Assembly (NCBI RefSeq): GCF_002902945.1
Contig: NZ_CP026101.1
Coordinates: 1,488,001 to 1,552,000, forward strand
Reading direction: 5' to 3'
Source: Paraburkholderia caribensis
GTDB taxonomy: Bacteria > Pseudomonadota > Gammaproteobacteria > Burkholderiales > Burkholderiaceae
DNA length: 64,000 nucleotides
Of the stretch, positions 25,229 to 34,460 are shown piece by piece. The translations under genes were made by a program, and so were the position numbers. The notes below the pieces were generated by a model. It saw only the letters and a list, made by a program, of their open reading frames with translations, had not been told where the DNA came from and did not search any database. Positions within the stretch are counted from its first letter, which is position 1. Every line of letters begins with the position of its first letter.

Positions 25229-25945
25229 ATGTCCGAGACACCCAACGCCACCGCGAGCAGTACGAAACCCGAAGCGATCGCCGAGCGCATCCGCGCCGCG
25301 ATCCTCGAGCATCGGCTCGCGCCTGGCGCGAAATTGACGGAAGCCCAGTTGTGCGAAGTATTCGGCGTCAAGCGCGGACCGATCCGCCAGGCGCTGGCTC
25401 TGCTGTCCACTGACCACCTGGTCGACCTCGAGCCGAACCGCGGCGCGTTTGTCGCGAGTCCGTCGCTGCAGGAAGTGCATGAAGTGTTCGAGATGCGCCG
25501 GATCATCGAACTGGCCGTCGTCGACAAGATTTGCGCGAGCCAAGGCTCGCGGCGATTGAAGAACATTGGCGGGATGATCGCGCGGGAGCGCAGGGCGTTC
25601 GAATCGCGCGATTTTCCGGCGTGGATCAGACTGTCGGGCGAGTTCCATACGGAGCTCGCGTCGTTGACAGGCAATACGGTGCTGTGCGATTGCCTGAACG
25701 GCCTGGTCGCGCGCTCGACGCTGATCTCGGCGCTGTACGAATCGCTGGGCCGCAGCCCGTGTTCGTTCGAAGACCATGAAGCGATTCTCGCCGCGCTCGA
25801 CGCCGGCGACGCGAAAACAGCAGGCGCGTTGATGTCGCGTCACTTGCAGAGCGTTGAGTTGAAGATGCTGGATCGGCCAGCTAGCGGTGGGACCGATCTG
25901 CACGAAGTGTTCGGCACGCGCGCGCCCAGAGCCGCAGCCGGCTGA
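25229..25945 (+). CDS. GntR-family (FCD/FadR-type) transcriptional regulator
   Basis: The 238-residue protein has an N-terminal winged helix (IAERIRAAILEHRLAPGAKL and FGVKRGPIRQALALLSTDHL, residues about 12-75) and a C-terminal all-helical FCD ligand domain (VFEMRRIIELAVVDKI, then the metal-binding-type His residues in SGEFHTELASL and MSRHLQSVELKM). It heads the purine-degradation island, upstream of the NCS1 permease and allantoin genes. Together with the dyads in front of it, this suggests it senses a purine-derived ligand and represses itself and perhaps the island. Confidence 0.88.
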   Translation: MSETPNATASSTKPEAIAERIRAAILEHRLAPGAKLTEAQLCEVFGVKRGPIRQALALLSTDHLVDLEPNRGAFVASPSLQEVHEVFEMRRIIELAVVDKICASQGSRRLKNIGGMIARERRAFESRDFPAWIRLSGEFHTELASLTGNTVLCDCLNGLVARSTLISALYESLGRSPCSFEDHEAILAALDAGDAKTAGALMSRHLQSVELKMLDRPASGGTDLHEVFGTRAPRAAAG

Positions 25946-26339
25946 CACGCTGATGGATTGTCGAAGTGCAAGCCTGACGCACGCCCGCGCTCGCTGGCGG
26001 TGCGCGCTGCACTGAAGTGAACGGAGCTTGAACAGAAAGTCGACCCAAACGTCGATCGCTACCCCATCCGATACGCGCCGCACCCGGCACGTGTCGAGAC
26101 CGAAAGACCGTACGGCGAGGGACGCCCATCAGGCGGCCACGCTCACGCGGCGAAGCCCTGCAGGCATTCGCGGAAAGTGCGCAGGGCCATCAAAACAAGT
26201 ACGTAAGTACGGAGACATCCGCGGCAACCTGTAAGCGATACGCATGCGAGCCAGCCACATAGTGGGCCGGCCGTGCGCCTGGCATACACGATGCAATGCT
26301 CGTCGATTCCCGTCGGCGTTCCCATCTTAGGAGGAATCC
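25946..26339. other. Intergenic region before the NCS1 permease gene
   Basis: This 394-base region holds no convincing gene. A GTACGTAAGTAC dyad-like motif lies near 26201 and AGGAGG immediately precedes the permease start. No copy of the TTGT-TG-ACAA core was seen here, so control of the permease by the GntR protein is not shown by sequence. Confidence 0.4.
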
Positions 26340-27836
26340 ATGGCTCAGTTCAGTGCAGCACCGGATAGTTCGGCAATCCCCGATTACGAGAGCAGCGAAC
26401 AAGGCGCTCATGCGCTGCCCGCAGGCTACAGCGAACGCCTCTACAACGAAGACCTCGCGCCGTTGAAGCATCAGACGTGGGGCGCCTATAACATCTTCGC
26501 GTTCTGGATGTCGGACGTGCACAGTGTTGGCGGTTACGTGTTCGCGGGGAGTCTCTTCGCGCTCGGGCTGACGAGCTGGCAGGTGCTGATCGCGCTGCTC
26601 GTCGGCATTACGCTTGTCAACGTGCTGTGCAACATGATCGCCAAGCCGAGCCAGCAGAACGGCGTGCCGTATCCCGTTGCGTGCCGTGCGACCTTCGGCG
26701 TGCTGGGCGCCAACGTTCCCGCTGTGATCCGCGGCCTGATTGCGGTTGCGTGGTATGGCATCCAGACGTATCTCGCGTCGAGCGCGCTCGTGATCGTCGT
26801 GCTCAAGTTCTTTCCACAGCTGCTGCCCTACGCAGATGTGCATCACCACGGCTTCATGGGCCTGTCGACGATAGGCTGGGCCGGCTTCATGCTGCTGTGG
26901 GTGCTGCAGGCACTCGTGTTCTGGAACGGCATGGAGACGATCAAGAAGTTCATCGACTTCGCGGGTCCCGCCGTGTACGTGGTGATGTTCATCCTCGCTG
27001 GTTACATGATCTGGCGCGCGGGCTGGAAGAACATCGGCATCAATCTGGGCGGCGTGAAGTATCACGGCATGGAAGTGATCCCGGTGATGATCACGGCGAT
27101 CTCACTCGTGGTGTCGTACTTCTCCGGCCCGATGTTGAACTTCGGCGACTTCTCGCGTTATGGCAAGAGCTTCCGCAGCGTCAAGCGCGGCAACTTCTGG
27201 GGCTTGCCCGTCAACTTCCTCGCGTTCTCGCTGGTGACGGTCGTCACGACGGCTGCGACGCTGCCCGTGTTCGGCGAACTCATTACGGATCCCGTCGAAA
27301 CGGTGGGCCGCATCGACTATCCGACAGCCGTGATTCTCGGTGCACTGACGTTCACGATCGCGACTATCGGCATCAACATCGTCGCGAACTTCGTTTCGCC
27401 CGCATTCGACTTCTCGAACGTGGCGCCGAAGCTCATCAGCTGGCGTGCAGGCGGCATGCTCGCTGCAGTGGCATCGATTTTCATCACGCCGTGGAACCTG
27501 TTCAACAACCCGGCTGTGATCCATTACACCCTCGACGTGCTTGGCAGCTTCATCGGACCTTTGTACGGCATCCTGATCGTCGATTTCTTCCTAGTGAAGC
27601 GTCAGAAGATCGTGCTCGACGATCTGTACACGGTGTCGGAAAAGGGTTCGTACTGGTATCGCAATGGCGTGAACTATCGTGCAGTCGGTGCCTTGCTGCC
27701 GGCTGCAGTGATCGCGGTGATCTGCGTGATGGTGCCGTCGCTGAACGCTCTCGCGAACTTCTCGTGGTTCATCGGTGCGGGACTCGGTGCAGTGTTCTAC
27801 AGTGTATTGGCTCGCGATCTGCCGCGCGGTGCATAA
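26340..27836 (+). CDS. NCS1-family nucleobase/allantoin:cation symporter
   Basis: The 498-residue protein has about 12 transmembrane helices and the NCS1 hallmarks: the N-terminal NEDLAPLKHQTWGAYNIFAFW with the following WMSDVHSVGGYVFAGSL segment, and the RATFGVLGANVPAVIRGLIA helix. NCS1 members import uracil, cytosine, hydantoins, allantoin or purines with Na+ or H+. Given the gene order, allantoin or a purine is the likely substrate. A good ribosome site (AGGAGG) precedes ATG 26340. It is followed by an intercistronic hairpin and the racemase gene. Confidence 0.92.
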   Translation: MAQFSAAPDSSAIPDYESSEQGAHALPAGYSERLYNEDLAPLKHQTWGAYNIFAFWMSDVHSVGGYVFAGSLFALGLTSWQVLIALLVGITLVNVLCNMIAKPSQQNGVPYPVACRATFGVLGANVPAVIRGLIAVAWYGIQTYLASSALVIVVLKFFPQLLPYADVHHHGFMGLSTIGWAGFMLLWVLQALVFWNGMETIKKFIDFAGPAVYVVMFILAGYMIWRAGWKNIGINLGGVKYHGMEVIPVMITAISLVVSYFSGPMLNFGDFSRYGKSFRSVKRGNFWGLPVNFLAFSLVTVVTTAATLPVFGELITDPVETVGRIDYPTAVILGALTFTIATIGINIVANFVSPAFDFSNVAPKLISWRAGGMLAAVASIFITPWNLFNNPAVIHYTLDVLGSFIGPLYGILIVDFFLVKRQKIVLDDLYTVSEKGSYWYRNGVNYRAVGALLPAAVIAVICVMVPSLNALANFSWFIGAGLGAVFYSVLARDLPRGA

Positions 27837-27873
27837 GAGTTCATCAAAGCGTGCAAGCAATATCTTGCATGGG

Positions 27874-27907
27874 ACGGGAGTAAGCGCTAAAGCGCTAACT
27901 CCCGTCG
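27874..27907 (+). other. Intercistronic 16-bp hairpin between the permease and racemase genes
   Basis: GACGGGAGTAAGCGCT and AGCGCTAACTCCCGTC pair at 15 of 16 positions around a 2-base loop. No T tract follows, so it is more likely an mRNA-stability or attenuation structure than a full terminator. The ribosome site of the racemase gene (AGGAG) follows 5 bases later. Confidence 0.6.
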
Positions 27908-27921
27908 ACACAGGAGTCGAC

Positions 27922-28779
27922 ATGCGTATCAAACTGATCAACCCGAACACGACGCAACGGATGACGGAAGCCATGGGCCGTTGTGCGCGCGACGTCGTGG
28001 CGCCGGGCACGGAGCTGGTGGCGGTGAGCCCGACGATGGGCCCGCCGTCGATCGAAGGCTATTACGACGAGGCGCTCGCCACGCCGGGGCTGCTCGCGGA
28101 AATCGAGGCGGGCGAGCGTGACGGCTTCGATGGTTATGTGATTGCATGTTTCGGCGATCCTGGCCTCTACGCGGCGCGGGAACTGGCGCGCGGCCCGGTG
28201 ATCGGCATCGCGGAAGCGGCGATGCATGCGGCGAGCGTGCTGGCGCCGGGCTTCTCGGTGGTCACGACGCTGTCGCGCACCTGCGGCATGGCGTGGCATC
28301 TGGCCGAGCGCTACGGCATGAAGCGCTTCTGCCGCAACGTGCGTGCAACGGATGTCGCCGTACTCGAGCTCGATCAGCCCGGCTCGTCCGCGCGGCGCAT
28401 CATTCTCGACGAATGCCGGCGCGCGCTCGACGAAGACGGATCGGACGCGATCGTGCTCGGCTGCGCAGGGATGGCCGAACTGTGCCGCGAGATCGAGGAC
28501 GCACTGGGCGCACCTGTCGTCGAAGGCGTGACGGCGGCTGTGAAGTGGGTCGAAGCGCTGGTTTCGCTGCGGCTGGCTACGGCCAAGCGCGGCGACTATG
28601 CGCGTCCGCTCGCCAAGCGCTATGACGGCGAGTTCGCGCGCTTCAGCCCGACGGGCGAGCAGCCAGCTGCGGCGCCTGCCGCCCGGCAAGCCGCCGGGGA
28701 CGCGCTGCTGCGAGTGAACTCGAGTGCACTACGCGCCGACCCCGCCGCCGATATTGCACCGCACATACACTCAGTCTGA
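27922..28779 (+). CDS. hpxA: Allantoin/hydantoin racemase (Asp/Glu racemase superfamily)
   Basis: The 285-residue protein has the two catalytic cysteines of the superfamily, Cys76 in VIACFGDPG and Cys181 in VLGCAGMAEL, and the N-terminal INPNTT motif of the HyuE/HpxA branch. Allantoin racemase interconverts R- and S-allantoin so that allantoinase can use both. Hydantoin racemase is the alternative; the surrounding allantoin genes favour allantoin. The last 60 residues are a low-complexity Ala/Pro extension. ATG 27922 follows an AGGAG site. Confidence 0.85.
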   Translation: MRIKLINPNTTQRMTEAMGRCARDVVAPGTELVAVSPTMGPPSIEGYYDEALATPGLLAEIEAGERDGFDGYVIACFGDPGLYAARELARGPVIGIAEAAMHAASVLAPGFSVVTTLSRTCGMAWHLAERYGMKRFCRNVRATDVAVLELDQPGSSARRIILDECRRALDEDGSDAIVLGCAGMAELCREIEDALGAPVVEGVTAAVKWVEALVSLRLATAKRGDYARPLAKRYDGEFARFSPTGEQPAAAPAARQAAGDALLRVNSSALRADPAADIAPHIHSV

Positions 28780-28792
28780 CATGCACTATCTG

Positions 28793-28822
28793 CCCGGGTG
28801 TATGGGCGCACCCGGGTGTTTT
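28793..28822 (+). terminator. Terminator-like hairpin between hpxA and puuE
   Basis: An 8-bp GC stem CCCGGGTG / CACCCGGG with an 8-base loop is followed by TGTTTT. It suggests puuE starts a separate transcript. Confidence 0.6.
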
Positions 28823-28934
28823 CGCTACACTGGTTCAACCCTGCCGGCCTTGCCGTAGCGTGTTTTCCCGCGCTTACGACGTCCGCCGGCGCGTACCTGT
28901 CAACGCTCACGCCAACCGCTGCGCCATTCATATC

Positions 28935-29888
28935 ATGTCATTCGATCCGAACTATCCGCGCGACCTGATCGGCTACGGCCGCCACCCCGTGCAGGCAAAC
29001 TGGCCAGGACGCGCGCGCGTCGCGGTCCAGTTCGTGCTCAACTACGAAGAGGGCGGCGAGAACTGCGTGCTGCACGGCGATCCAGGCTCGGAGCAGTTCC
29101 TGTCGGAGATCGTCGGCGCGGCGTCGTATCCGGCGCGTCACATGAGTATGGAGTCGATCTATGAATACGGCTCGCGTGCGGGCGTGTGGCGCATCCTGCG
29201 CGAGTTCGAGAAGCGCGGCCTGCCGCTGACGGTGTTCGGCGTCGGCATGGCGATCGAGCGACACCCGGAGCTTGCGCGCACCTTTGTCGAGTTGGGCCAT
29301 GAAATTGCGTGTCACGGCTATCGCTGGATTCACTATCAGGACATGTCGCCGGAGCGCGAAGCCGAGCATATGCGCCTCGGCATGGAAGCGATCGAACGCG
29401 TGACGGGCCAGCGGCCGCTCGGCTGGTACACGGGCCGCGACAGTCCCAATACGCACCGGCTGGTCGCCGAATACGGCGGCTTTCTGTACGACTCCGACAA
29501 CTACGGCGACGACCTGCCGTTCTGGATGGATGTCGAAGTGACGGGCGGCGCGAAAGTGCCGCAACTGATCCTGCCGTACACGCTCGACACCAACGACATG
29601 CGTTTCGCCACGCCGCAAGGCTTCAACACGGCGGACCATTTCTTCACGTATCTGCGCGACGCATTCGACGTACTGTACGAAGAGGGCGACGAAGCGCCCA
29701 AGATGCTGTCGATCGGCATGCACTGCCGCCTGCTCGGCCGCCCGGGCCGCTTCCGCGCGCTGCAGCGGTTTCTCGATCACATCGAAAAGCACGAGCGCGT
29801 GTGGGTCACACGGCGTGTCGATATCGCGCGTCACTGGCGCGAGCATCATCCTTATCAACAACAGGACAACCGCGGGGCTGCGGCATGA
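28935..29888 (+). CDS. puuE: Allantoinase of the PuuE (polysaccharide deacetylase-like) type
   Basis: PuuE hydrolyses allantoin to allantoate and belongs to the CE4/polysaccharide-deacetylase fold, unrelated to metal-dependent AllB. The 317-residue product shows the PuuE blocks NYEEGGENCVLHGDPGSE, FGVGMAIERHPELA, and HEIACHGYRWIHYQDM with conserved His residues. Length is typical. ATG 28935 was chosen by the family N-terminus (YPRDLIGYGRHP). Its stop overlaps the uraD start (ATGA). Confidence 0.95.
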   Translation: MSFDPNYPRDLIGYGRHPVQANWPGRARVAVQFVLNYEEGGENCVLHGDPGSEQFLSEIVGAASYPARHMSMESIYEYGSRAGVWRILREFEKRGLPLTVFGVGMAIERHPELARTFVELGHEIACHGYRWIHYQDMSPEREAEHMRLGMEAIERVTGQRPLGWYTGRDSPNTHRLVAEYGGFLYDSDNYGDDLPFWMDVEVTGGAKVPQLILPYTLDTNDMRFATPQGFNTADHFFTYLRDAFDVLYEEGDEAPKMLSIGMHCRLLGRPGRFRALQRFLDHIEKHERVWVTRRVDIARHWREHHPYQQQDNRGAAA

Positions 29889-30406
29889 AGGCGATGCAAT
29901 ACACACTGGACCAACTCAACAGCATCTCGACCGACGCGTTCGTCGCGGCGCTGTCGGGCATCTTCGAGCATTCGCCGTGGGTCGCCGAAGTGGCTGCGGC
30001 GCAGCGGCCGTACGCGAGCATCGATGCGTTGCATCAGACGATGTCGAACGCCGTCGAAACGGCAGGCGTGGCGAAGCAGCTCGCGCTCATCAACGCTCAC
30101 CCGGAGCTCGCGGGCAAGGCGGCCGTGCGTGGCGAATTGACGGCTGAATCGACGCGCGAGCAAAGCGGCGCGGGCCTCGGTCAATGCACGCAGGAAGAGT
30201 TCGACAAGCTGCTGCGCCTGAACGCAGCGTATCGTGAGAAGTTCGGATTTCCGTTCATTCTCGCCGTGCGCGGCTATGACCGGCACGGCATCATCGCGAA
30301 CTTCGAAGCGCGCGTGAACAACAGCCGCGCCGACGAACTGCGCGCGAGTCTCGACCAGATCTACCGCATTGCGCGTTTTCGTCTCGACGATCTGATCAGC
30401 CCCTGA
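29885..30406 (+). CDS. uraD: OHCU decarboxylase
   Basis: UraD decarboxylates 2-oxo-4-hydroxy-4-carboxy-5-ureidoimidazoline to S-allantoin, the last step of uricolysis. The 173-residue protein has the catalytic His72 in INAHPELAGKAA and the block GFPFILAVRGYDR near the C-terminus, both family hallmarks. The ATG overlaps the puuE stop by four bases, so translation is coupled. Length fits the family. Confidence 0.95.
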   Translation: MKAMQYTLDQLNSISTDAFVAALSGIFEHSPWVAEVAAAQRPYASIDALHQTMSNAVETAGVAKQLALINAHPELAGKAAVRGELTAESTREQSGAGLGQCTQEEFDKLLRLNAAYREKFGFPFILAVRGYDRHGIIANFEARVNNSRADELRASLDQIYRIARFRLDDLISP

Positions 30407-30472
30407 TCGCTGGGATATCGTCGCACATTCACGCATTTACAAAGCAACAACCAGACAGCAAGGAAGACAACG

Positions 30473-31486
30473 ATGGCACTCCCGATTCTCGACCCCAACG
30501 CACCCGACTTCACGCGCCGTTTCGTGAACCTCGCGGACCCGCGTCTTGGCGCACAGGCGCTCGAAGCCAGCGACGATTTTTTCGCGCCGAAAGACCGCAT
30601 GCTGAATCCGGAGCCGGCCGTTTTCATTCCGGGTAAGTACGACGAGCACGGCAAGTGGATGGATGGCTGGGAAACGCGCCGCAAGCGCACGACGGGCTAT
30701 GACTGGTGCGTCGTGAAGCTCGCGCGTCCGGGCGTCATCAAGGGCCTCGATCTCGATACCAGCCATTTCACGGGCAACTTCCCGCCGGCGGCATCGGTGG
30801 AAGCGGCTCGCGTCGTCGATGGCGCGCCGAACCAGTCGACGCAATGGACGGAGATCGTCCCGTCGACCACATTGCAAGGTAACAGCCACCACTACCTCGA
30901 AGTGGGCGACACGAACGCGTACACGCACCTGCGCGTGAACATCTATCCGGACGGCGGCATCGCGCGTCTGCGCGTGTACGGCCAGCCGCAGGTCGATTGG
31001 GCGGGCGCGAGCCGCACCGATCTGTTCGACCTCGCCGCGATGGAAAACGGCGCCTACCTGGTCGGCGCGAACAACCAGCACTTCGGCGCCGCATCGACGC
31101 TGCTGATGCCAGGCCGCGGCGTCAACATGGGCGACGGCTGGGAAACGCGCCGTCGCCGCGAACCGGGCAACGACTGGGCAATCGTCGCGCTCGCGCAGCC
31201 CGGGGTCATCAAGAAGATCGAAGTCGATACGGCGCACTTCAAGGGCAACTATCCGGACCGCTGCTCGATCCAGGCGGCGTATGTGACGGGCGGCACCGAT
31301 AGTTCGCTGATCACGCAGGCGATGTTCTGGCCGGTGCTGCTTGGCGAGCAGAAGTTGCAGATGGACAAGCAGCACTTCTTCGAAAGCGAGATCGCGGCGC
31401 TCGGTCCCGTCACGCATATCCGCTTCAACATCATTCCTGATGGCGGCGTGTCGCGTCTGCGTTTGTGGGGCACGCTCGCATCATGA
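30473..31486 (+). CDS. alc: Allantoicase
   Basis: Allantoicase hydrolyses allantoate to ureidoglycolate and urea. The 337-residue protein is built of two similar beta-sandwich repeats, each with the block DGWETRRKR / DGWETRRRR followed by DWxxVxLAxPGVIK (residues about 63-90 and 220-250), the known duplicated allantoicase domain. The two copies are easily seen. The stop overlaps the allA start (ATGA). Confidence 0.96.
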   Translation: MALPILDPNAPDFTRRFVNLADPRLGAQALEASDDFFAPKDRMLNPEPAVFIPGKYDEHGKWMDGWETRRKRTTGYDWCVVKLARPGVIKGLDLDTSHFTGNFPPAASVEAARVVDGAPNQSTQWTEIVPSTTLQGNSHHYLEVGDTNAYTHLRVNIYPDGGIARLRVYGQPQVDWAGASRTDLFDLAAMENGAYLVGANNQHFGAASTLLMPGRGVNMGDGWETRRRREPGNDWAIVALAQPGVIKKIEVDTAHFKGNYPDRCSIQAAYVTGGTDSSLITQAMFWPVLLGEQKLQMDKQHFFESEIAALGPVTHIRFNIIPDGGVSRLRLWGTLAS

Positions 31487-31995
31487 AGACACTCGCTATC
31501 GAACCGCTGACACGCGAAGCGTTCGCGCCGTTCGGCGATGTGATCGAGCTGGAAGGTGCGAAGCAGATCCCGATCAATCTCGGCACGACGATCCGTTATC
31601 ACGATCTCGCGAAAGTCGACGTCACGGATGAAAACGGCCGCACGCTCGTCAATCTGTTCCGCGGACAGCCGCGCGCGCTGCCGTTCGAAATCACGATGAT
31701 GGAGCGGCATCCGCTTGGTTCGCAAGCGTTCATTCCGTTGAACGACAAGCCTTATCTGGTTGTCGTGGCGCCTGCCGGCGAGCTGGATGAGTCGAAGATT
31801 CGCGCGTTCGTCACGAGCGGCTGGCAAGGCGTGAACTACGCGAAGGGCGTGTGGCATCATCCGCTGCTCGCGTTGGGCGAGGTGAGCGATTTCATCGTCG
31901 TCGATCGTGGCGGTGATGGGCTGAATCTCAATGAGCAGAATCTGCGCGAATCGCAGTGGTTGACGGAAGACGCGATGAATGCGGTGGTCGTCTGA
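31483..31995 (+). CDS. allA: Ureidoglycolate lyase
   Basis: AllA splits ureidoglycolate into glyoxylate and urea. The 170-residue cupin-fold protein shows LTREAFAPFGDVIE at the start, the MMERHPLGSQAFIPL metal/substrate block and GVWHHPLLAL. Length is standard. The gene is coupled to alc by a four-base overlap and ends the puuE-uraD-alc-allA operon, followed by a strong terminator. Confidence 0.95.
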   Translation: MKTLAIEPLTREAFAPFGDVIELEGAKQIPINLGTTIRYHDLAKVDVTDENGRTLVNLFRGQPRALPFEITMMERHPLGSQAFIPLNDKPYLVVVAPAGELDESKIRAFVTSGWQGVNYAKGVWHHPLLALGEVSDFIVVDRGGDGLNLNEQNLRESQWLTEDAMNAVVV

Positions 31996-32058
31996 GTCTG
32001 GCGCGCTGTGCTTAGGTTCGAATTGCGCGGTTTGGTAGTGTGACTGGTTGTGGTTGAA

Positions 32059-32096
32059 AAAGGCCCATTGCGACGGGAGTCGCAATGGGCCTTTGC
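32059..32096 (+). terminator. Strong terminator after the allantoin operon
   Basis: A perfect 16-bp stem (AAAGGCCCATTGCGAC / GTCGCAATGGGCCTTT) with a GGGA loop lies 63 bases past the allA stop and is followed by GCTTT. Confidence 0.8.
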
Positions 32097-32197
32097 TTTG
32101 GTGCGCGTGTTGTGCGTGTTGCGCGTGCCGTATGAAATCGCGCAGAATCGCGGGCGGCATTGATCATATGCAGGCAAACATCTTTCCACGGGAAAAC

Positions 32198-32566
32198 ATG
32201 CAACCGTCACTGAACAGGATTCTGTTGTACGTGAAGGACGTCGAACGCGCGTGTGAGTTTTATCAACGCTACTTCGGATTCGCGTCTACGCGCGATAACG
32301 ACGACCGTATCGTCGAACTGACTCCGCCGCACGGCGGCGCGATCCTGATGATTCACCCTGCCGCGAAAGGCGTCAAAGCAGGGCAAGCAACCGTCAAGCT
32401 GGTGTTCGACGTTGAAGACGTGGAAGCGTTCAAGACGCGTTGCGCAGATGCAGGACTCGTATTCGGCGCGACGCATCGCGCGGACGGCTACAGCTTTGCG
32501 AATGCAAAAGACCCGGATGGCAATTCCGTGTCGATTTCCAGTCGAGGCTTTCGCGTGGGACGTTGA
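32198..32566 (+). CDS. VOC-family (glyoxalase/bleomycin-resistance fold) protein
   Basis: The 122-residue protein has the paired beta-alpha-beta-beta-beta fold signature of the VOC superfamily: ILLYVKDVERACEFYQRYFGF at the start and FANAKDPDGNSVSIS near the end. Metal-binding residues (His/Glu) cannot be assigned firmly. Substrate unknown. ATG 32198 is used because the family fold begins here; an in-frame ATG at 32168 is also possible. It lies between the allantoin and urate genes but need not share their function. Confidence 0.75.
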   Translation: MQPSLNRILLYVKDVERACEFYQRYFGFASTRDNDDRIVELTPPHGGAILMIHPAAKGVKAGQATVKLVFDVEDVEAFKTRCADAGLVFGATHRADGYSFANAKDPDGNSVSISSRGFRVGR

Positions 32567-32684
32567 GCGTGCGTGGTGATGCTGCCGTGCCGTCACGGAA
32601 ATAAAAAAAGCGGACTGCCGCTTGCGCGAACCGCCCGCTAACCTCGAAGAACCGGGCTTGCGCCCGTCATCGACACCTCATTCG

Positions 32685-33878
32685 TTAATTCACCGCACCG
32701 CCCTGGAACCACGCGGCGATCTTCTGCCGTTCCTCGTCGGTCATGTGCGTGACGTTGCCAAGCGGCATCGCCTTCAGCGTCACGGCCTGCTGATAGATAC
32801 GCTGCGCGTTCGTCGAGATTTCTGCCGGCGTATCGAGCAGCACGCCAGCGGGTGCACTGCCCATCATCGTCGGATGCGCGGAGTGGCAGGCGACGCAGCG
32901 CTGCTGCAACACGGGCACGATGTCGGCCGTCTTCACGACGGGCGCGTTCGCTGCTTCCGCCACGGGAACGACGGGCTTCGGCATCGTCCAGAACAGCGCG
33001 CCGAACATCAGCACGATGCCGGCGAGCGGCAGATACCACAGCACCTGGCCGCGATGACGCATCACGAAGAACTGACGGATCAGCGCGCCCGCCAGCATGA
33101 TGACGACCAGCACGGCCCAGTTGTACGGATGCGTGTACGTCATCGCATAGTGATTCGACAGCATCGCGAACACGACGGGCAGCGTGAAGTACGTGTTGTG
33201 GACCGAGCGCTGCTTGCCACGCTTGCCGTAGATCGGGTTGGGCGTTTCGCCCTTGAGCATCGCGGCGACCATCTTGCGCTGGCCGGGGATGATGACGAAG
33301 AACACGTTCGCCGACATGATCGTCGCGAGCATCGCGCCCATGATCAGATACGCTGCGCGGCCCGCGAAAATGTGACACGCGAGGAACGCGGCGATCAGCA
33401 CATAGATGCCCACGCAGATGCCGAGCACCTTGTCCTTGTTGCCGAGCAGCCGGCACAGCGAGTCATACACGATCCAGCCTGCGGCGAGAAACCCGAGCGC
33501 CGAGAAGATCGCGACCACGGGGCCCATGTCGAGCACGTTCTTGTCGATCAGATACGTGTTCGGTGCGAACAGATACAACACCGTGAAGAGACCGAAGCCG
33601 GACAGCCACGTCGTGTACGACGGCCACTTCGACCAGTGCAGGTCATCGGGCATTTCGGGCGGTGCGACGGTGTACTTCTGCATGTTGTAGAAGCCGCCGC
33701 CGTGCACATGCCACAGCTCGCCGAACACGCCGCGCCGGCGCTGGTTCGGGTCGGTGGGCGGCTTCAGGCTGTTGTCGAGCGCAACGAAATAGAACGACTC
33801 GCCGATCCATGCAATCGCGGCGATAACGTGAAACCAGCGAATCGCGAGATTCAGCCAGTCGGTGATAAAGCCTTCCAT
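32685..33878 (-). CDS. puuD: Membrane-bound urate hydroxylase (PuuD) with C-terminal cytochrome c domain
   Basis: PuuD oxidises urate to 5-hydroxyisourate and passes electrons through a fused cytochrome c. The 397-residue product has eight or so transmembrane helices starting at NLAIRWFHVIAAIAWIGES (His in the first helix), the central MLLGA-type helices, and a C-terminal haem motif CVACH near residue 327 followed by a Met (MMGSAPAGV). ATG 33878 was chosen because GGAG lies just upstream on this strand; a longer frame to 33935 has no such site. Likely co-regulated with uraH, which is upstream on the same strand. Confidence 0.95.
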   Translation of the reverse strand: MEGFITDWLNLAIRWFHVIAAIAWIGESFYFVALDNSLKPPTDPNQRRRGVFGELWHVHGGGFYNMQKYTVAPPEMPDDLHWSKWPSYTTWLSGFGLFTVLYLFAPNTYLIDKNVLDMGPVVAIFSALGFLAAGWIVYDSLCRLLGNKDKVLGICVGIYVLIAAFLACHIFAGRAAYLIMGAMLATIMSANVFFVIIPGQRKMVAAMLKGETPNPIYGKRGKQRSVHNTYFTLPVVFAMLSNHYAMTYTHPYNWAVLVVIMLAGALIRQFFVMRHRGQVLWYLPLAGIVLMFGALFWTMPKPVVPVAEAANAPVVKTADIVPVLQQRCVACHSAHPTMMGSAPAGVLLDTPAEISTNAQRIYQQAVTLKAMPLGNVTHMTDEERQKIAAWFQGGAVN

Positions 33879-34106
33879 GAAACTCCTCCACTCCTGATTC
33901 GTTGTTCGCGCAGCATCTCGGGTGTTGCGCGGCATGCGGGGTTGTTGCGCCGGTGCATGTCCGCTATCGGATCAGTGCATGCAACGGCAATCGGATGAAA
34001 TCGGGTGCCGATCGATCGCGGATCTCTGGCTTGCGCTTCGCGAATGTCTCCATGTCATCTGCGAAATGCACGCATGCGCACGATCTTGCACGCGACGCCG
34101 TTCGCG

Positions 34107-34460
34107 TCAGCTGCCGCGATAGGTGCTGTAAGCCCAAGGCGACACCAGCAGCGGCACGTGATAGTGCGCACCCGCATCCGCAACGCCGAAACGCAGCACG
34201 ACGCGATCGACGAAGCGCGGTTCGGGCACTTTGGTGCCGATCGACGCAAAATAGTCGCCGGCATGGAACACCAGTTCATATTCGCCGACGGCGAGTGCAT
34301 CGCCCTCGAGCAGCGGCTCGTTGCAGCGGCCGTCGTGATTGGTGGTGGTGGTTTTGAGCGCACGGCGCGTGTCGCCGGAAAGCGCAAAGAGTTCGACCTT
34401 GATGTCGGCGCCGGGACGGCCGTTGGCCGTGTCGAGCACGTGGGTAGTGAGCTTGCCCAT
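34107..34460 (-). CDS. uraH: 5-hydroxyisourate hydrolase
   Basis: UraH (transthyretin-like protein) hydrolyses 5-hydroxyisourate to OHCU. The 117-residue product has the three hallmarks: an N-terminal LTTHVLDTANGRPG (His7), the Arg in the TNHDGRCNEPLL block, and the invariant C-terminus YRGS. There is no signal peptide, so it acts in the cytoplasm. It lies 228 bases upstream of puuD on the same strand and probably shares its transcript. Confidence 0.96.
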   Translation of the reverse strand: MGKLTTHVLDTANGRPGADIKVELFALSGDTRRALKTTTTNHDGRCNEPLLEGDALAVGEYELVFHAGDYFASIGTKVPEPRFVDRVVLRFGVADAGAHYHVPLLVSPWAYSTYRGS

